DNA of 64,000 nt from Pseudomonadota bacterium (GCA_003576765.1 QEVP01000014.1:1-64000); one strand, 5' to 3'; counted from the first letter of the stretch, positions 11,815-21,425 are shown. A program made the numbers and translations. Notes: generated from the sequence alone by a model not told the origin.

Positions 11815-12369
11815 CTATCCCTTGAACCCGCCCTCAGTGAGGAACGCTTCTTCCTCCGGCGTGGTGGCGCGGCCGAGCACCGCGTTGCGGTGGGGAAAGC
11901 GGCCGAAACGCTTGATGATGTCGAGATGCAGATCGGCCCATTTCAGGCTTTCGGCATCGCCCATCGCACGGAACAGCGCGACGCTGCGCTCCTGATCGGC
12001 CATCTCCTCCGAATGTTCGAACGGCAGATACATGAAGGCACGCAAGGCCGGCTCGATGCGCTGATCGACGCCCTTGGCGATGGCGCGTCCCGCGACCGCG
12101 CGGGCCTGTTCATCGGCCGAGAAGGCGCGCGCATCGTTGCGGAACATGTTGCGCGAGAACTGGTCGAGCACCAGGATCAGCGCCAGCGCGCCCTCGTCGC
12201 TGTCCTCCCATGACGCGAGCCGCCCGTCGCGCGCCGCCTCCCACACGCCGAGAAAGCGCCGCCGCAACTCGGCGTCGAACCCGTCGTCCTTGGCGTACCA
12301 CTGCGCCGGTCCGGCCTCGCGCCAGAACGCAATGATCTCCGCCGGCGCGACGTCCGTCGCCGCCGCCAT
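11815..12369 (-). CDS. DUF924 family protein
   Basis: A 184-aa soluble, alpha-helical protein. The hallmark DUF924 segments are ILVLDQFSRNMFRNDARAF, ALRAFMYLPFEHSEEMADQE and the ending FGRFPHRNAVLGRATTPEEEAFL. The family is widespread in proteobacteria and resembles TPR-like helical repeats, but its biochemical function is not established to my knowledge. The start codon overlaps the stop of the upstream acyl-CoA ligase by one base (TGATG), so the two are likely translated from one mRNA; whether they share a pathway is unknown. Confidence 0.9.
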   Translation of the reverse strand: MAAATDVAPAEIIAFWREAGPAQWYAKDDGFDAELRRRFLGVWEAARDGRLASWEDSDEGALALILVLDQFSRNMFRNDARAFSADEQARAVAGRAIAKGVDQRIEPALRAFMYLPFEHSEEMADQERSVALFRAMGDAESLKWADLHLDIIKRFGRFPHRNAVLGRATTPEEEAFLTEGGFKG

Positions 12370-14057
12370 CAGGCAACCCTCTGCTGCGGCGTCTCGTCAC
12401 GCAGCTCGCGGCGCAAAATCTTGCCGACGTTGCTCTTGGGCAGGTCGCTGCGGAACTCGATGTGCTTGGGCACCTTGTAGTTGGTGAGCTCGGTGGCAGC
12501 GAAGGCGATGATGTCCTGCGCGGTGACGTTGGGATCTTTCTTCACCACGAACGCCTTCACCGCCTCGGTCGATTTCTCGTCGGGGATGCCGATCACCGCG
12601 CATTCCAGCACGCCGGGATGGCTTGCGATCACTTCCTCGACCTCGTTGGGATAGACGTTGAAGCCCGAAACAAGGATCATGTCCTTCTTGCGATCGACGA
12701 TCTTGATATAGCCGTTCTCGTCCATGATGCCGATGTCGCCGGTGCGGAAGTAGCCGTCCGGCGTCATCACCTTGGCGGTCTCGTCCGGCCTGTTCCAGTA
12801 GCCGGCCATCACCTGCGGCCCCTTGGCGCAGATTTCGCCGGGCTGGCCGAGCGGTAGTTCGTTGTTGTCGTCGTCGCGGATCGAAATCCAGGTCGAAGGC
12901 ACCGGCAGGCCGATCGAGCCGGTATAGCGGTCGGTGTCGGCCGGGTTGCAGGTCAAGACCGGCGAGGTCTCCGACAGGCCGTAGCCTTCCGACAGCGCGG
13001 TGCCCGTCGCCTTCAGCCAGGCGTCGGCCACCGGCTTCTGCACCGCCATGCCGCCGCCGAACGACACTTTGAGCTTGGAGAAGTCGATCTTGCCGAAGTC
13101 GGGGTGATGCACCAGCGCGTTGTAGAGCGTGTTGACCGCCGGGAAGCTGTTGACCTGGTACTTCTGCAATTCCTTGATGAAGCCGGGAATGTCGCGCGGG
13201 TTGGGGATCAAGAGGTTGACGCCGCCGGTGCGCACGCCGAGCAGGAAGCACGCGGTCAGCGCGAAGATGTGGTAGAGCGGCAGCGCGCAGACGATCATCA
13301 GTTGATCGACCGTCGGCGGCTTCTTCAGCGCCGGTTGCAGCCAGGCGTCGTTCTGCAGCATGTTGGCGACGATGTTGCGGTGGATCAGCGTCGCGCCCTT
13401 GGAGACGCCGGTGGTGCCGCCGGTGTATTGCAGGAACGCGACGTCGTCCGGCCCGAGCGTGGGCTTTGCCAGCGTCATGCGGCGCCCGGCAGCGATCGCG
13501 TCGTTGAAGGCGACCGCGCCCGGCAGCGAGAACGCCGGCACCAGCTTCTTGACGCGGCGCACGACGAAATTGACGATCAACCCCTTGAAGCCCAAGAGGT
13601 CGCCCATGGTGCCGAGCACGACGTGCTTGACGCTGGTTCTGGCGATCACCTTCTGCAGCGTCGCGGCGAAATTCTCCAGGATGATGATGGCTTCGGCGCC
13701 GGAATCGGTGAGCTGGTGCTCCAGTTCGCGCGGCGTATACAGTGGGTTGACGTTGACCACCGTGTAGCCGGCGCGCAGGACGGCGGCGCTGGCGATCGGG
13801 TATTGCAGCACGTTCGGCATCATGATGGCGACGCGCGCGCCCTTTTTCAGGCCCTTGCTCTGCAGCCAGGCGCCGAGCGCCACCGACATCTCGTCAAGCT
13901 CGCCGTAGGTGATGGCCTTGTCCATGCAGATGAAGGCCTTGCGGTCGCGAAACTTGGCGAAGCTCTCCTCGAGCAGATCCACCAGCGAGGCGTATTGCGT
14001 CGGGTCGATGTCGTGCGGCACGCCCGCCGGGTAGTGCTTCAGCCAGATCCGCTCCAT
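12369..14057 (-). CDS. fadD: Long-chain-fatty-acid--CoA ligase
   Basis: ANL-superfamily adenylating enzyme that activates fatty acids to acyl-CoA. Motifs: the P-loop YTGGTTGVSKGATLIHRN, the adenine-binding GYGLSETSPV, YFRTGDIGIMDENGYIKI, the hinge DRKKDMILVSGFNVYP and the catalytic lysine region LPKSNVGKILRREL. ATG 14057 gives 562 aa, starting MERIWLKHYPAGVP, and has GGAGG upstream on the coding strand; the open frame beyond it is Arg/Pro-rich readthrough. Substrate chain length cannot be read from sequence; fadD is the best-supported class name. Confidence 0.92.
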   Translation of the reverse strand: MERIWLKHYPAGVPHDIDPTQYASLVDLLEESFAKFRDRKAFICMDKAITYGELDEMSVALGAWLQSKGLKKGARVAIMMPNVLQYPIASAAVLRAGYTVVNVNPLYTPRELEHQLTDSGAEAIIILENFAATLQKVIARTSVKHVVLGTMGDLLGFKGLIVNFVVRRVKKLVPAFSLPGAVAFNDAIAAGRRMTLAKPTLGPDDVAFLQYTGGTTGVSKGATLIHRNIVANMLQNDAWLQPALKKPPTVDQLMIVCALPLYHIFALTACFLLGVRTGGVNLLIPNPRDIPGFIKELQKYQVNSFPAVNTLYNALVHHPDFGKIDFSKLKVSFGGGMAVQKPVADAWLKATGTALSEGYGLSETSPVLTCNPADTDRYTGSIGLPVPSTWISIRDDDNNELPLGQPGEICAKGPQVMAGYWNRPDETAKVMTPDGYFRTGDIGIMDENGYIKIVDRKKDMILVSGFNVYPNEVEEVIASHPGVLECAVIGIPDEKSTEAVKAFVVKKDPNVTAQDIIAFAATELTNYKVPKHIEFRSDLPKSNVGKILRRELRDETPQQRVA

Positions 14058-14166
14058 GTCGTCCTCCAGATGCCTCCACGCGAAGGCGGCTTTCGCGAAG
14101 TATCGAGCGAACGACGGCGCGAAGCAAGTTGCGCGGCCGCCGTCGGCAGGAGGGAGGAGGGGGACG

Positions 14167-15636
14167 TCAGGGACGCTTGCCGGCGTCGTCGCCCGTCGTC
14201 GCCGGCTTTGCGGCGGTCTTGGGCGCGCCCGGGTGGGCGGAAGCGGTCTTGGGTTTCGGGGCGGGTTTCGCGGCTGCAGCCTTCGGTGCCGCGGCCTTCG
14301 GCGCTGCCGGCTTGGCGTCCTTGTCCTTGGTCGCGGCCGCGCCATTGTGTCGCGGCGCCGCCGGCTTTGCCGCGCGGGTATCGATGGTCGCCGTCACCTT
14401 CGCCTTGTCGGCGGCTTTGTCGCTGTCGCCGGGCTTGTGCTTGGCGGCGTGCTTGCGCTTGGCCTGGCGCGCGGCGCGTGCCTGCGCGATCTGGGCGTCC
14501 TGGCGCCGCGCTTCCTCTTCGGCCACGGCGATCAGCGCCGCGCCGGTGCGCGCCGGCCCGGTGTAGACGATGACCGGCTCGGCGGGCGCCGCGGGCATCG
14601 CCAGCAACTCGGCGGGCTTGGGACCGGCGGTTGGCTGAAAGCCGGCGGCGAACAGCCGGAAGCCGTTGTCCTCGCCGCCCGCGACCTCATCCTCGTTCTC
14701 CGCCGCCGGGCGCTTGCGCTTGGGCCCGCAGACCTCGTCGCGCAGGTTGGGCGGCGCGGCCGCGATCGGCGCCAATCCCTCGACCGTGCCGAGCGCCGGG
14801 CGCAGCCACGACAGCGTGCCGCTGCCAAAACCGCGGTCGAGCAGTTCGGCCGCCTTGATGGTGCGTTCGCGCGAGGAGGCCGCGCCAAGCACCACCGCGA
14901 TCAGCCGGCGGCCGTCGCGCGTCGCCGAGGCCACGAGGTTGAAACCGGAGGCGCAGATGAAGCCGGTCTTCATGCCGTCGGCGCCGGGATAGCGCCCGAT
15001 CAGCCGGTTGAAGTTTTGCGTCACGCGGCGCCCGAACTTGATCGCCGGGATGTGGACGAAATATTCGTAGTCCGGCAGGTCGCGCATGATCGCGCGGGCG
15101 AGGATGCCCATGTCGCGCGCCGAGACCACCTGACCGTCGGCCGGCAGCCCGTTGGGATTGACGAAGTGCGACTGCGTCATGCCGAGGCGCTGCGCGGTGT
15201 CGTTCATCAGCGCCGAGAAGCCGTCGATCGAGCCGCCGACGCCTTCCGCCAGCACCACCGCCATGTCGTTGGCGGACTTCACCATCATCATCTTCAGCGC
15301 GTTATCGACGGTAAGCTGGGTGCCCGGCGCAAATCCCATCTTGGACGGCTGCTGCGCGGCGGCGGTCGGCGATACCGTGAGCAGCGTATCGAGCGCGATG
15401 CGCTTGTCCTTGACCGCCTGCAGCGTGACGTAGGCCGTCATCAGCTTGGTCAGCGAGGCCGGATACCAGGGATAGGTGGCGTTGTCGGCCTGCAGCACCT
15501 TGCCGGTGTCCGCTTCGATCAGAAGCAGCGCCTCGGCCTGCGCATCGCGCGGCTGAAGGGCTGTGGCAAGCGTCACCGCAGCGGCGGCAGCGATGGTCAA
15601 CAGAAAGGTGCGGCGGAAGGTCGGAACAAAAGACAC
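14167..15636 (-). CDS. D-alanyl-D-alanine carboxypeptidase, S11 family
   Basis: Periplasmic low-molecular-mass penicillin-binding protein that trims peptidoglycan stem peptides. A signal peptide spans about 1-35 (FLLTIAAAAAVTLATALQPRDAQA). The three catalytic motifs are SLTK (Ser61), SAN (121-123) and KTG (223-225). After about residue 300 the family DUF1958-like end is replaced by a long Ala/Lys/Pro low-complexity tail to residue 489. Such a tail may bind the wall or be natively disordered (inference). It resembles DacA/DacF, and the exact paralogue cannot be set. Confidence 0.93.
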   Translation of the reverse strand: MSFVPTFRRTFLLTIAAAAAVTLATALQPRDAQAEALLLIEADTGKVLQADNATYPWYPASLTKLMTAYVTLQAVKDKRIALDTLLTVSPTAAAQQPSKMGFAPGTQLTVDNALKMMMVKSANDMAVVLAEGVGGSIDGFSALMNDTAQRLGMTQSHFVNPNGLPADGQVVSARDMGILARAIMRDLPDYEYFVHIPAIKFGRRVTQNFNRLIGRYPGADGMKTGFICASGFNLVASATRDGRRLIAVVLGAASSRERTIKAAELLDRGFGSGTLSWLRPALGTVEGLAPIAAAPPNLRDEVCGPKRKRPAAENEDEVAGGEDNGFRLFAAGFQPTAGPKPAELLAMPAAPAEPVIVYTGPARTGAALIAVAEEEARRQDAQIAQARAARQAKRKHAAKHKPGDSDKAADKAKVTATIDTRAAKPAAPRHNGAAATKDKDAKPAAPKAAAPKAAAAKPAPKPKTASAHPGAPKTAAKPATTGDDAGKRP

Positions 15637-15856
15637 CAGCGGATTCCGTTTTGCTTTGCGGCCGTCAGGTCAGCGCGGATGGTCAACGCGGGAGCGCGGA
15701 ACGTCGGACTTTAAGGCGCCTCGTTGCCGGAGCAACGCAACCGCCAACCAGCGACCCCGGAGGTGATGCGGCAACATACACTGCGTGGCGCGGCGCGAAC
15801 AGGGGGCGCGGACCAATGCGGCGAATGCGTTGCGGCCGCATTTCGGCCGCATTTGC

Positions 15857-17635
15857 TTAAGGTGGCGCTATGTCCGCCTGCACCATGAACTGCGCCCGCG
15901 CGAGTTGCCCGAAGTGGCCGCCCTGCGCCACCAGATCGTCGAAGGTGCCGCTTTCGATGATGCGGCCGTCGTCGAACACCAGAATGCGCGTGGCGTTGCG
16001 GATGGTGGAGAGGCGGTGGGCGATGACGAAGGTGGTGCGGCCCTTCATCACCTCATCGAGCGCCGCGTTGACCTTGGCCTCGGTCACGGCATCGAGCGCG
16101 GAGGTCGCCTCGTCGAGGATCAGGATCGGCGGGTCCTTCAACAGCGCGCGGGCGATCGACAGCCGCTGGCGTTCGCCGCCCGACAGCATGCGGCCGCGCT
16201 CGCCGGCGTGGGTCTCGAATTTGTCGCTGCCGCGCTCGATGAACTCCAGCGCCTGTGCGCGCTCGGTGGCGACGCGCATTTCCGCCTCGGTGGCGTCGGG
16301 CTTGCCGACGCGCAGGTTGTCGGCGATCGAGCGGTTGAACAGCAGCGCCTCCTGAAACACCACGCCGATGTTCCGGCGCAGCGAGGCCAGCGTCAGGCTG
16401 CGGACGTCCATGCCGTCTATTTTGACGACGCCCGACTGCGGATCGAAGGCGCGGTGCAACAGGGCGATGGCGGTGGACTTGCCCGCGCCGGTCGGCCCGA
16501 CCAGCGCGACGGTTTCGCCCGGCAGCGCGGTGAAGGAGAGGTCGGCGACGGCGGGGCGCTTGCCGTCGTAGGAGAACGAGACGTCCTTGAACTCGACCAG
16601 TCCCTTGAGGCGCCCGGCATCGATGGCACCGGGGCGGTCGCGCACCGCGGGCACGGCGTCGAGCACGTCGAAAAATTCCTGCAGCCGCGGCGCTTCCATG
16701 AACACGCTGTTGATGAAGGCGACGACCTGTTCGAGCTTCTGGATCAACAGCGTTGCGAAGGACACGAACATCACGATCTCGCCGACCGTGGTGAGGCCCT
16801 CTCCGTGCAGATAGATGCCGACGGTGAAGATCGCCAGCACCGTGATGGTGGTGGAGGCGCGCGTCATCACCGTGACCAGCGCCCACCATGACAGGACCGG
16901 CATCTGCGCCGCGAGCAGCTTGTCGGCGACGCCGCGCAGGCCCGCCACCTCGGCCTCGACGCGCACGAAACTCTGCACCAGCGCCACGTTGCCGAGCGCG
17001 TCGGAGGCGCGCGCGGAGAGGTCGCTGTAGTGCGCCTCGACCTCGCTCTGCAAGCCGTAGGTCTTGCGCACCACCATGGTGGTCAGCGCGGTGAACACGA
17101 TGCATAGCGCGAACAACAACAGCGCCAGCCGCCAGTTGATGGCGAAGGCGAGCGGCAGCAGCACCACCAGTGAGACGATGGCCGCGAAATGCTCGCGGAA
17201 GAAGCCAAGCCACAGCCGCCACAGCGCGTCGGTGCCTTGCAGCATGACCTTCATCAGCCGCCCCGAATGGGTGCCGGTGTGGAAGGTCAGCGGCAGTTGC
17301 AGGATGTGCTCGAAATAGCCGGTCAGCACCGCCTGGCGCTGGCGATGGGCGAGGCGGTCGGCGTTGAGCGCCACCACGGCGCCGCAGAGAATCGTGAACA
17401 GCCCGAACGCCACCCAGGCGGCGAGCAGAGGCCACGGCGAGCCGGTCTCCCACCATGCCGTCGTCGCCCGCGTCGTCGGCGTGCCGGACAGGACGTCGAT
17501 GATGCGGCCGAACAGCACCGGCTCGGCGAACTGCGCGGCGGCCAGCGCAAGGTTGGCGCCGGCCAAAAGCCAGCCGAGCCGCGCCTCGTGTCCGAGCAGG
17601 CCGAGCACGCGGGTGTAGAGGCGGATCAGCGACAT
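15857..17635 (-). CDS. ndvA: NdvA/ChvA-like ABC exporter (cyclic beta-glucan type)
   Basis: Fused permease-ATPase ABC half-transporter; NdvA/ChvA exports cyclic beta-1,2-glucan to the periplasm. About six membrane helices lie in residues 20-300. Walker A GPTGAGKS is at 380-387, the ABC signature LSGGERQ at 484-490, with Walker [13 protein letters not shown] and the switch His in VIAHRLSTI. The length of 592 aa and the opening [21 protein letters not shown] match the glucan exporter subgroup as I remember it. No glucan synthase gene (ndvB) is nearby, so substrate assignment is by family likeness only. Confidence 0.85.
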   Translation of the reverse strand: MSLIRLYTRVLGLLGHEARLGWLLAGANLALAAAQFAEPVLFGRIIDVLSGTPTTRATTAWWETGSPWPLLAAWVAFGLFTILCGAVVALNADRLAHRQRQAVLTGYFEHILQLPLTFHTGTHSGRLMKVMLQGTDALWRLWLGFFREHFAAIVSLVVLLPLAFAINWRLALLLFALCIVFTALTTMVVRKTYGLQSEVEAHYSDLSARASDALGNVALVQSFVRVEAEVAGLRGVADKLLAAQMPVLSWWALVTVMTRASTTITVLAIFTVGIYLHGEGLTTVGEIVMFVSFATLLIQKLEQVVAFINSVFMEAPRLQEFFDVLDAVPAVRDRPGAIDAGRLKGLVEFKDVSFSYDGKRPAVADLSFTALPGETVALVGPTGAGKSTAIALLHRAFDPQSGVVKIDGMDVRSLTLASLRRNIGVVFQEALLFNRSIADNLRVGKPDATEAEMRVATERAQALEFIERGSDKFETHAGERGRMLSGGERQRLSIARALLKDPPILILDEATSALDAVTEAKVNAALDEVMKGRTTFVIAHRLSTIRNATRILVFDDGRIIESGTFDDLVAQGGHFGQLARAQFMVQADIAPP

Positions 17636-17654
17636 GGCAGTCCTCGGGAGCCGG

Positions 17655-17745
17655 TCCGGCCCTTGGCGTCACACGCAGGCTTGGCCCGCGTGTCCATCTT
17701 TTCAGGAAGGATGGATTGCCGGGTCAAGCCCGGCAATGACGTTCT
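17655..17745. repeat. Family A-like intergenic repeat
   Basis: Two palindromic halves, ACACGCAGGCTTGGCCCGCGTGT and TTGCCGGGTCAAGCCCGGCAA, are separated by an inverted pair CATCTTTTC / GAAGGATG. This is a diverged copy of the family A layout in the gap between the NMT1-type protein gene and the ABC exporter. Confidence 0.7.
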
Positions 17746-17764
17746 CATTGGAAGGTCAATCCCT

Positions 17765-18844
17765 TTAGTCGAGCCGCCGGCTGTCGGGCAGCGGCAGGAA
17801 GGAGGCGTCGAAGATGTCGGCCAGCGCCGGTTTGGCGCGTAGCTTGAGACCTTCGGACAGTTGGTCGAGGGCAAGCGAGAAGCGCTGCGGGTCGATGCCG
17901 CCGAGGCCGTTGCGGCGCACCTCGTCGGTGAGGATGTCGTCGCGAATGATGGCGTTGAGCCGGGTCAGCTCGATGGCGCGGTTGGCGCCATTCATCCGCG
18001 CCAGCAGGTCGGCGATGCCGCCGGCCGGGTCCTTGAGCGTCATGCGCAGCGCGACGTTGAACGCGCGCAGGAAGCCGCGCACCGCCTCCGGCTGCTCGGC
18101 GGCGAATTTCGGGCTGACGACGATGGCGAGGCCGTAGGCGGCAACGCCGTAGTCGGCGTAGCGGAAGACGGCGAGGTCGCCGGCCGGAATGCCGTGGTCC
18201 CGGAGGTTGATCGGTGCCAGCCAGGCGAGGCCGGTGACGGCATCGAGCTGGCCGGCGGACAGCATCGGCTCGCGCACCGCCGCGCCGATGCGTTGCAGCC
18301 GTACCTTGCCGTCATCCTCGTCGGCGAGGCCGTTGAGACGGGCGAGCGCCGGCCAGAACGCGATCGCCGGCTCGTTCTCGACGAAGCCCAGCGTCTTGCC
18401 GGCGAGGTCGGAGAGGCTGCGGATGCCGCGGCTGCGCCGGGCGACGATGGCGTAGCCCGCGGCGTTGGTCATCACGTAGACCGCCTTGAGCGCGGCGGCG
18501 TCGGGCCGGTCGCGGTACTGGATCAGCGCGTTGATGTCGGCCAGCGCCATGTCGGCGTCGCCGGCGGCAAGCCGCGCGAACACGTCGCGGTTGCCGCCCG
18601 TGGCGCCGTTGCCGGGGACGATGGTGACGCTCAGGTCCTCGGCGGCAAAGGTGGCCCGGCTTGCCACGGCGAGCGGCGTGGCCATCGCGTCGATCGGGCG
18701 GTCGAGCAGGAGGCGGATCGCGGCCGCGGCATGGGCGTCCGCCACCATGGCCGCTGTGGCCAGCGCCAGTGCCAGCACGACGGCGCCGGCCGCGGTGATC
18801 CGCCGGCGCGGCGTCCGTCTCGTGGTGTTCGATTGGCCCGGCAT
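17765..18844 (-). CDS. NMT1/TauA-like periplasmic binding protein, orphan
   Basis: Secreted substrate-binding protein of the nitrate/sulfonate/thiamine-precursor type. A twin-basic signal peptide (TRRTPRRRITAAGAVVLALALATA, ending ADAHA) is followed by RLLLDRPIDAMATPLAVA and the typical GDADMALADINALI and LSDLAGKTLGFVENEPA segments. The RRR motif before the hydrophobic core could be read by Tat, but this is weak. ATG 18844 is chosen to place the signal peptide at the N terminus (359 aa). No permease or ATPase partner adjoins it, so its ligand is unknown. Confidence 0.8.
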   Translation of the reverse strand: MPGQSNTTRRTPRRRITAAGAVVLALALATAAMVADAHAAAAIRLLLDRPIDAMATPLAVASRATFAAEDLSVTIVPGNGATGGNRDVFARLAAGDADMALADINALIQYRDRPDAAALKAVYVMTNAAGYAIVARRSRGIRSLSDLAGKTLGFVENEPAIAFWPALARLNGLADEDDGKVRLQRIGAAVREPMLSAGQLDAVTGLAWLAPINLRDHGIPAGDLAVFRYADYGVAAYGLAIVVSPKFAAEQPEAVRGFLRAFNVALRMTLKDPAGGIADLLARMNGANRAIELTRLNAIIRDDILTDEVRRNGLGGIDPQRFSLALDQLSEGLKLRAKPALADIFDASFLPLPDSRRLD

Positions 18845-19067
18845 CAGGGCGATCACGGCGGCCTCCGACAACGCGCACCCGGCATACGCATATATGGCGG
18901 CTATCCCGGCCATGCCTGTCTCTCGTTCAAACCGCGCAGCATTGCAAATGGCAAGTGAATGGCAGGTGATTGTGGTGCGGCTGCCGCGCCCGTACACTGG
19001 AACCGGCGCGGCAACGCCGGCGTTATGATTATCGGAACGGCGGCCATCGCCTCAGGGAGGTAGGGGA

Positions 19068-19481
19068 ATGTCGCAACGCGCAGGAAAAGGTTCAGCCCGT
19101 CGCGCCGCCATCGCCGGTGCGGTCGCAGGGTTGGCGCTGATGATGCTGGCGGCGCCCGCCGCGGCCTCGGGCCAGACGGCGGTGCCGGCGGCGTCGGCCG
19201 ACCGGGCCGCGTCCACGGCGCAGTTGACCGACGTCAGCGCCGCCAAGCGCAAGCGCCGCGCGGTGCGGCGCAGCCACGGCTCGTCCGCCGCCGGCATGGC
19301 GTTCATGGGGATGGCGATGGGCATGATCGGCACGGCGATCGCCGAGTCGCAGCGCCGCGACTATTACGACTATTACTACGGCCGCCCGGCCTATTATGGC
19401 CCGCGCTATTACCGCGCCCCCGACTACGGCTACTACGGCGGGGCCTATCAGCCCCGGCGCTATTATTATCGCCGCTACTGA
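19068..19481 (+). CDS. Small secreted or membrane protein with Tyr/Arg-rich tail
   Basis: A 137-aa protein of unknown function. It has a cleavable signal peptide (AIAGAVAGLALMMLAAPAAASG), a basic patch AAKRKRRAVRRSHGS, a short Gly/Met-rich hydrophobic stretch (AAGMAFMGMAMGMIGTAIA) and a C-terminal tail dominated by Tyr, Arg and Gly (DYYDYYYGRPAYYGPRYY and onward). Tyr-rich tails of this kind are common in small rhizobial envelope proteins. GGGAGG precedes the ATG. It stands alone, followed by a HisE-like gene after 63 bases. Confidence 0.75.
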   Translation: MSQRAGKGSARRAAIAGAVAGLALMMLAAPAAASGQTAVPAASADRAASTAQLTDVSAAKRKRRAVRRSHGSSAAGMAFMGMAMGMIGTAIAESQRRDYYDYYYGRPAYYGPRYYRAPDYGYYGGAYQPRRYYYRRY

Positions 19482-19544
19482 GCGCCGGCAGGCACTGAGA
19501 GGCCGTTAACACGCTCGCCATGGATTTCCGCTAGCGTCCCCGGC

Positions 19545-19946
19545 ATGAGTGATTCGCTCGAGCGGCTTTATCTGGCGGTTCAGGCGGCGCAGCATCTCGA
19601 TCCCGAGGTCTCGCGCACCGCGCGGCTGCTCAGTCGCGGCCCCGCCAAGGCGGCCAAGAAAATGGCCGAAGAGGCCATTGAGGTGGTGCTCGACGCGGTC
19701 GGCGGCGACGCCGAGGCGGTGGTGCGCGAAAGCGCCGACCTGCTCTACAACCTCGCGGTGCTGTGGGTGGCCGTCGGCGTCAAGCCGCAGGAGGTCTGGG
19801 CCGAGATGGAACGCCGCGAAACCCTGCTCGGCATCGCCGAAAAGCTGCCGAAGGCCGCAACGCCGGCCTTGCGCCGGCCGCTGCCAGCCGAGGCCGGGCG
19901 GCCAATCGTCGCGCTGGACAGCCGGCGCCGACGCAAGCATAGCTAA
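19545..19946 (+). CDS. hisE: Phosphoribosyl-ATP pyrophosphatase-like protein (HisE family)
   Basis: MazG-fold pyrophosphohydrolase; HisE performs the second step of histidine synthesis. The Mg-binding acidic motifs are KMAEEAIEVVLDA and ESADLLYNLAVLW, and RTARLLSRGPAKAAKK fits the substrate region. The length is 133 aa with a basic extended tail. It is not in a his cluster. Relatives such as Rhodopseudomonas carry a second, orphan HisE-like gene of this form, so the main hisE may lie elsewhere and this copy could be an alternative HisE or a house-cleaning nucleotide hydrolase. Confidence 0.82.
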   Translation: MSDSLERLYLAVQAAQHLDPEVSRTARLLSRGPAKAAKKMAEEAIEVVLDAVGGDAEAVVRESADLLYNLAVLWVAVGVKPQEVWAEMERRETLLGIAEKLPKAATPALRRPLPAEAGRPIVALDSRRRRKHS

Positions 19947-20030
19947 AGCGTGATCCCGAAAAAGCCTTCCCTCGGGCTTGACCCGAGGGCGGGAGCCGGT
20001 TTTCGGACAAGATCATGCGCCACTAACGCC
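19947..20030. repeat. Intergenic repeat after the HisE-like gene
   Basis: The segment starting AAAGCGTGATCCCGAAAAAG contains a palindrome (CCTCGGGCTTGACCCGAGG) and the phrase CCGGTTTTCGGACAAGATCATGCG. It has the look of the short interspersed palindromes found at other gaps here, but I saw no second close copy in this window. Confidence 0.5.
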
Positions 20031-20140
20031 AATGAGAGGTCGCCCGTTGGCTCTGGTCCGACGTCCTTGACGTCAGAGCTTGGCACCTCCGCCTGCGCGC
20101 GCCCCTGCGCGTGGAACCTGCTGGATTTTCCTGAACCGCC

Positions 20141-20722
20141 ATGCTGAGACGACTCTACGACTGGTGCATCGCCGCCGCCGACAAGCCGCATGCGCTGTGG
20201 ATCGTCGCGCTGATCTCGTTCGCGGAAAGCTCGTTCTTTCCGATCCCGCCCGACGTCATGCTGATCCCGATGTCGCTGGCGCGGCCGAAGAAGGCGTGGC
20301 TCTACGCCCTGGTCTGCACGGTGACGTCGGTGGCCGGCGGCGTGGTCGGCTATGCCATCGGCGCGCTGCTCTACGATTCCGTCGGGCAATGGCTGATCGG
20401 GCTGTATGGCTACGGCGACCAGGTCGAGACGTTCCGCGCCGCTTACGCCGAATACGGCGCATGGATCATCGTGCTCAAGGGGCTGACGCCGATCCCCTAC
20501 AAGGTGGTGACCATCACCTCGGGCTTCGCCGACTATAACCTCTGGCTGTTCATCCTGTTCTCCATCATCGCCCGTGGCGGCCGCTTCTTCATCGTCGCGG
20601 TGCTGCTGACGCTCTATGGCGACGTCATCCGCGCCCAGATCGAAAAGCGCCTCGGCTTCTGGGTGACGGTCGGCGCCGTGCTGCTGGTCGGCGGCTTCGT
20701 TCTCGTCGGCGGCCTGTTCTGA
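20141..20722 (+). CDS. YqaA family membrane protein (VTT/DedA-like)
   Basis: A 193-aa inner-membrane protein with about five hydrophobic segments. The VTT-type motif FPIPPDVMLIPMSLARPKKAW follows the first helix, with GGVVGYAIGALLYDSVG and GLTPIPYKVVTITSGFADYN, as in YqaA/SNARE-associated Golgi-type proteins. DedA relatives act in membrane lipid or proton-motive-force homeostasis; the function of YqaA is not settled. It stands 38 bases before a secreted hypothetical protein gene. Confidence 0.85.
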   Translation: MLRRLYDWCIAAADKPHALWIVALISFAESSFFPIPPDVMLIPMSLARPKKAWLYALVCTVTSVAGGVVGYAIGALLYDSVGQWLIGLYGYGDQVETFRAAYAEYGAWIIVLKGLTPIPYKVVTITSGFADYNLWLFILFSIIARGGRFFIVAVLLTLYGDVIRAQIEKRLGFWVTVGAVLLVGGFVLVGGLF

Positions 20723-20766
20723 GGCGTTCCCTTTCGCGACGGTGGCCCGCGCGATAGGCTGACGGA

Positions 20767-21327
20767 ATGAGCGTGCGCACGGGCAGAGCGGTGGCCGGAT
20801 GGCTGTGGGCGGTGGCCGTCGCCGCAGCCCCGGTTGCGCTGGCCCCCGCGCAAGGATCGGCACAGGCACAGGCACAGGCACCGGCGCCGGTGCCGCCGGT
20901 CGAGAGCGTCCCGGCGCCGCAGGCGCCATCGCCTCCGCCCGCCCCGCCGCCGCGCGGGCTGTTCGGCGATCTCGACAAGCTGTTCGAGGCGCCCGCCCCG
21001 GTGTGGTCGCCGCCGCCGCTGAAGTCGCCGGCGGAGGTCATCGAGGATTTCAACGCGCGTGCCAAAGACGCCGGCGCCGGCCTGCCCGAGCTTCGCCGCG
21101 CGACGGTCGCGACCGGCCGGGCGATCTGCCCCGTATCCGCCAACGGCGCGCCGGACTGTCAGGCGGCGGCCGAGCGGCTGTGCCGCGACAAGGGATTCAA
21201 GGACGGCAAGAGCATGGATGTCGAAGCCGCCCAGGTGTGCTCGGCGCGTGCGCTGTTGACGAACCGGACCGACGATCCGGGCGCTTGCCGGATGGAAAAT
21301 TACGTCACCCGCGCGATGTGCCAATAG
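20767..21327 (+). CDS. Secreted cysteine-containing hypothetical protein
   Basis: A 186-aa exported protein of unknown function. A signal peptide ends in AQGSAQA, followed by a Pro/Ala-rich linker encoded in part by tandem GGCACA units (QAQAQAPAPVP). The C-terminal half has five cysteines (CPVSANGAPDC, LCRDKG, VCSAR, CRMENYVTRAMC), suggesting disulphide bonds in the periplasm. I recognise it only as a conserved rhizobial hypothetical. It follows the YqaA-like gene closely and may be cotranscribed. Confidence 0.75.
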   Translation: MSVRTGRAVAGWLWAVAVAAAPVALAPAQGSAQAQAQAPAPVPPVESVPAPQAPSPPPAPPPRGLFGDLDKLFEAPAPVWSPPPLKSPAEVIEDFNARAKDAGAGLPELRRATVATGRAICPVSANGAPDCQAAAERLCRDKGFKDGKSMDVEAAQVCSARALLTNRTDDPGACRMENYVTRAMCQ

Positions 21328-21425
21328 AGCGTTTTCGAGCGAAGTGGATACCGGTTCGCGTGAAGAAAACGCGACAAAGGAACAACTAGAACCCTGCTTC
21401 TCATTCTATCAGAAGCGGAGCTCTG
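21328..21425. repeat. Family C intergenic repeat
   Basis: About 100 bases with the order GCGTTTTCGAGCGAAGTGG, ACCGGTTCGCGTGAAGAAAA, CGCGACAAAGGAACAA and a terminal hairpin CTTCTCATTCTATCAGAAG. Three further copies lie at about 37.31, 47.80 (inverted) and 48.03 kb. Confidence 0.8.

Noticed and set aside
13104..14573. Long + strand frames across the ligase and carboxypeptidase genes
   Set aside because: Antisense shadows; Arg/His-rich composition and no motifs.
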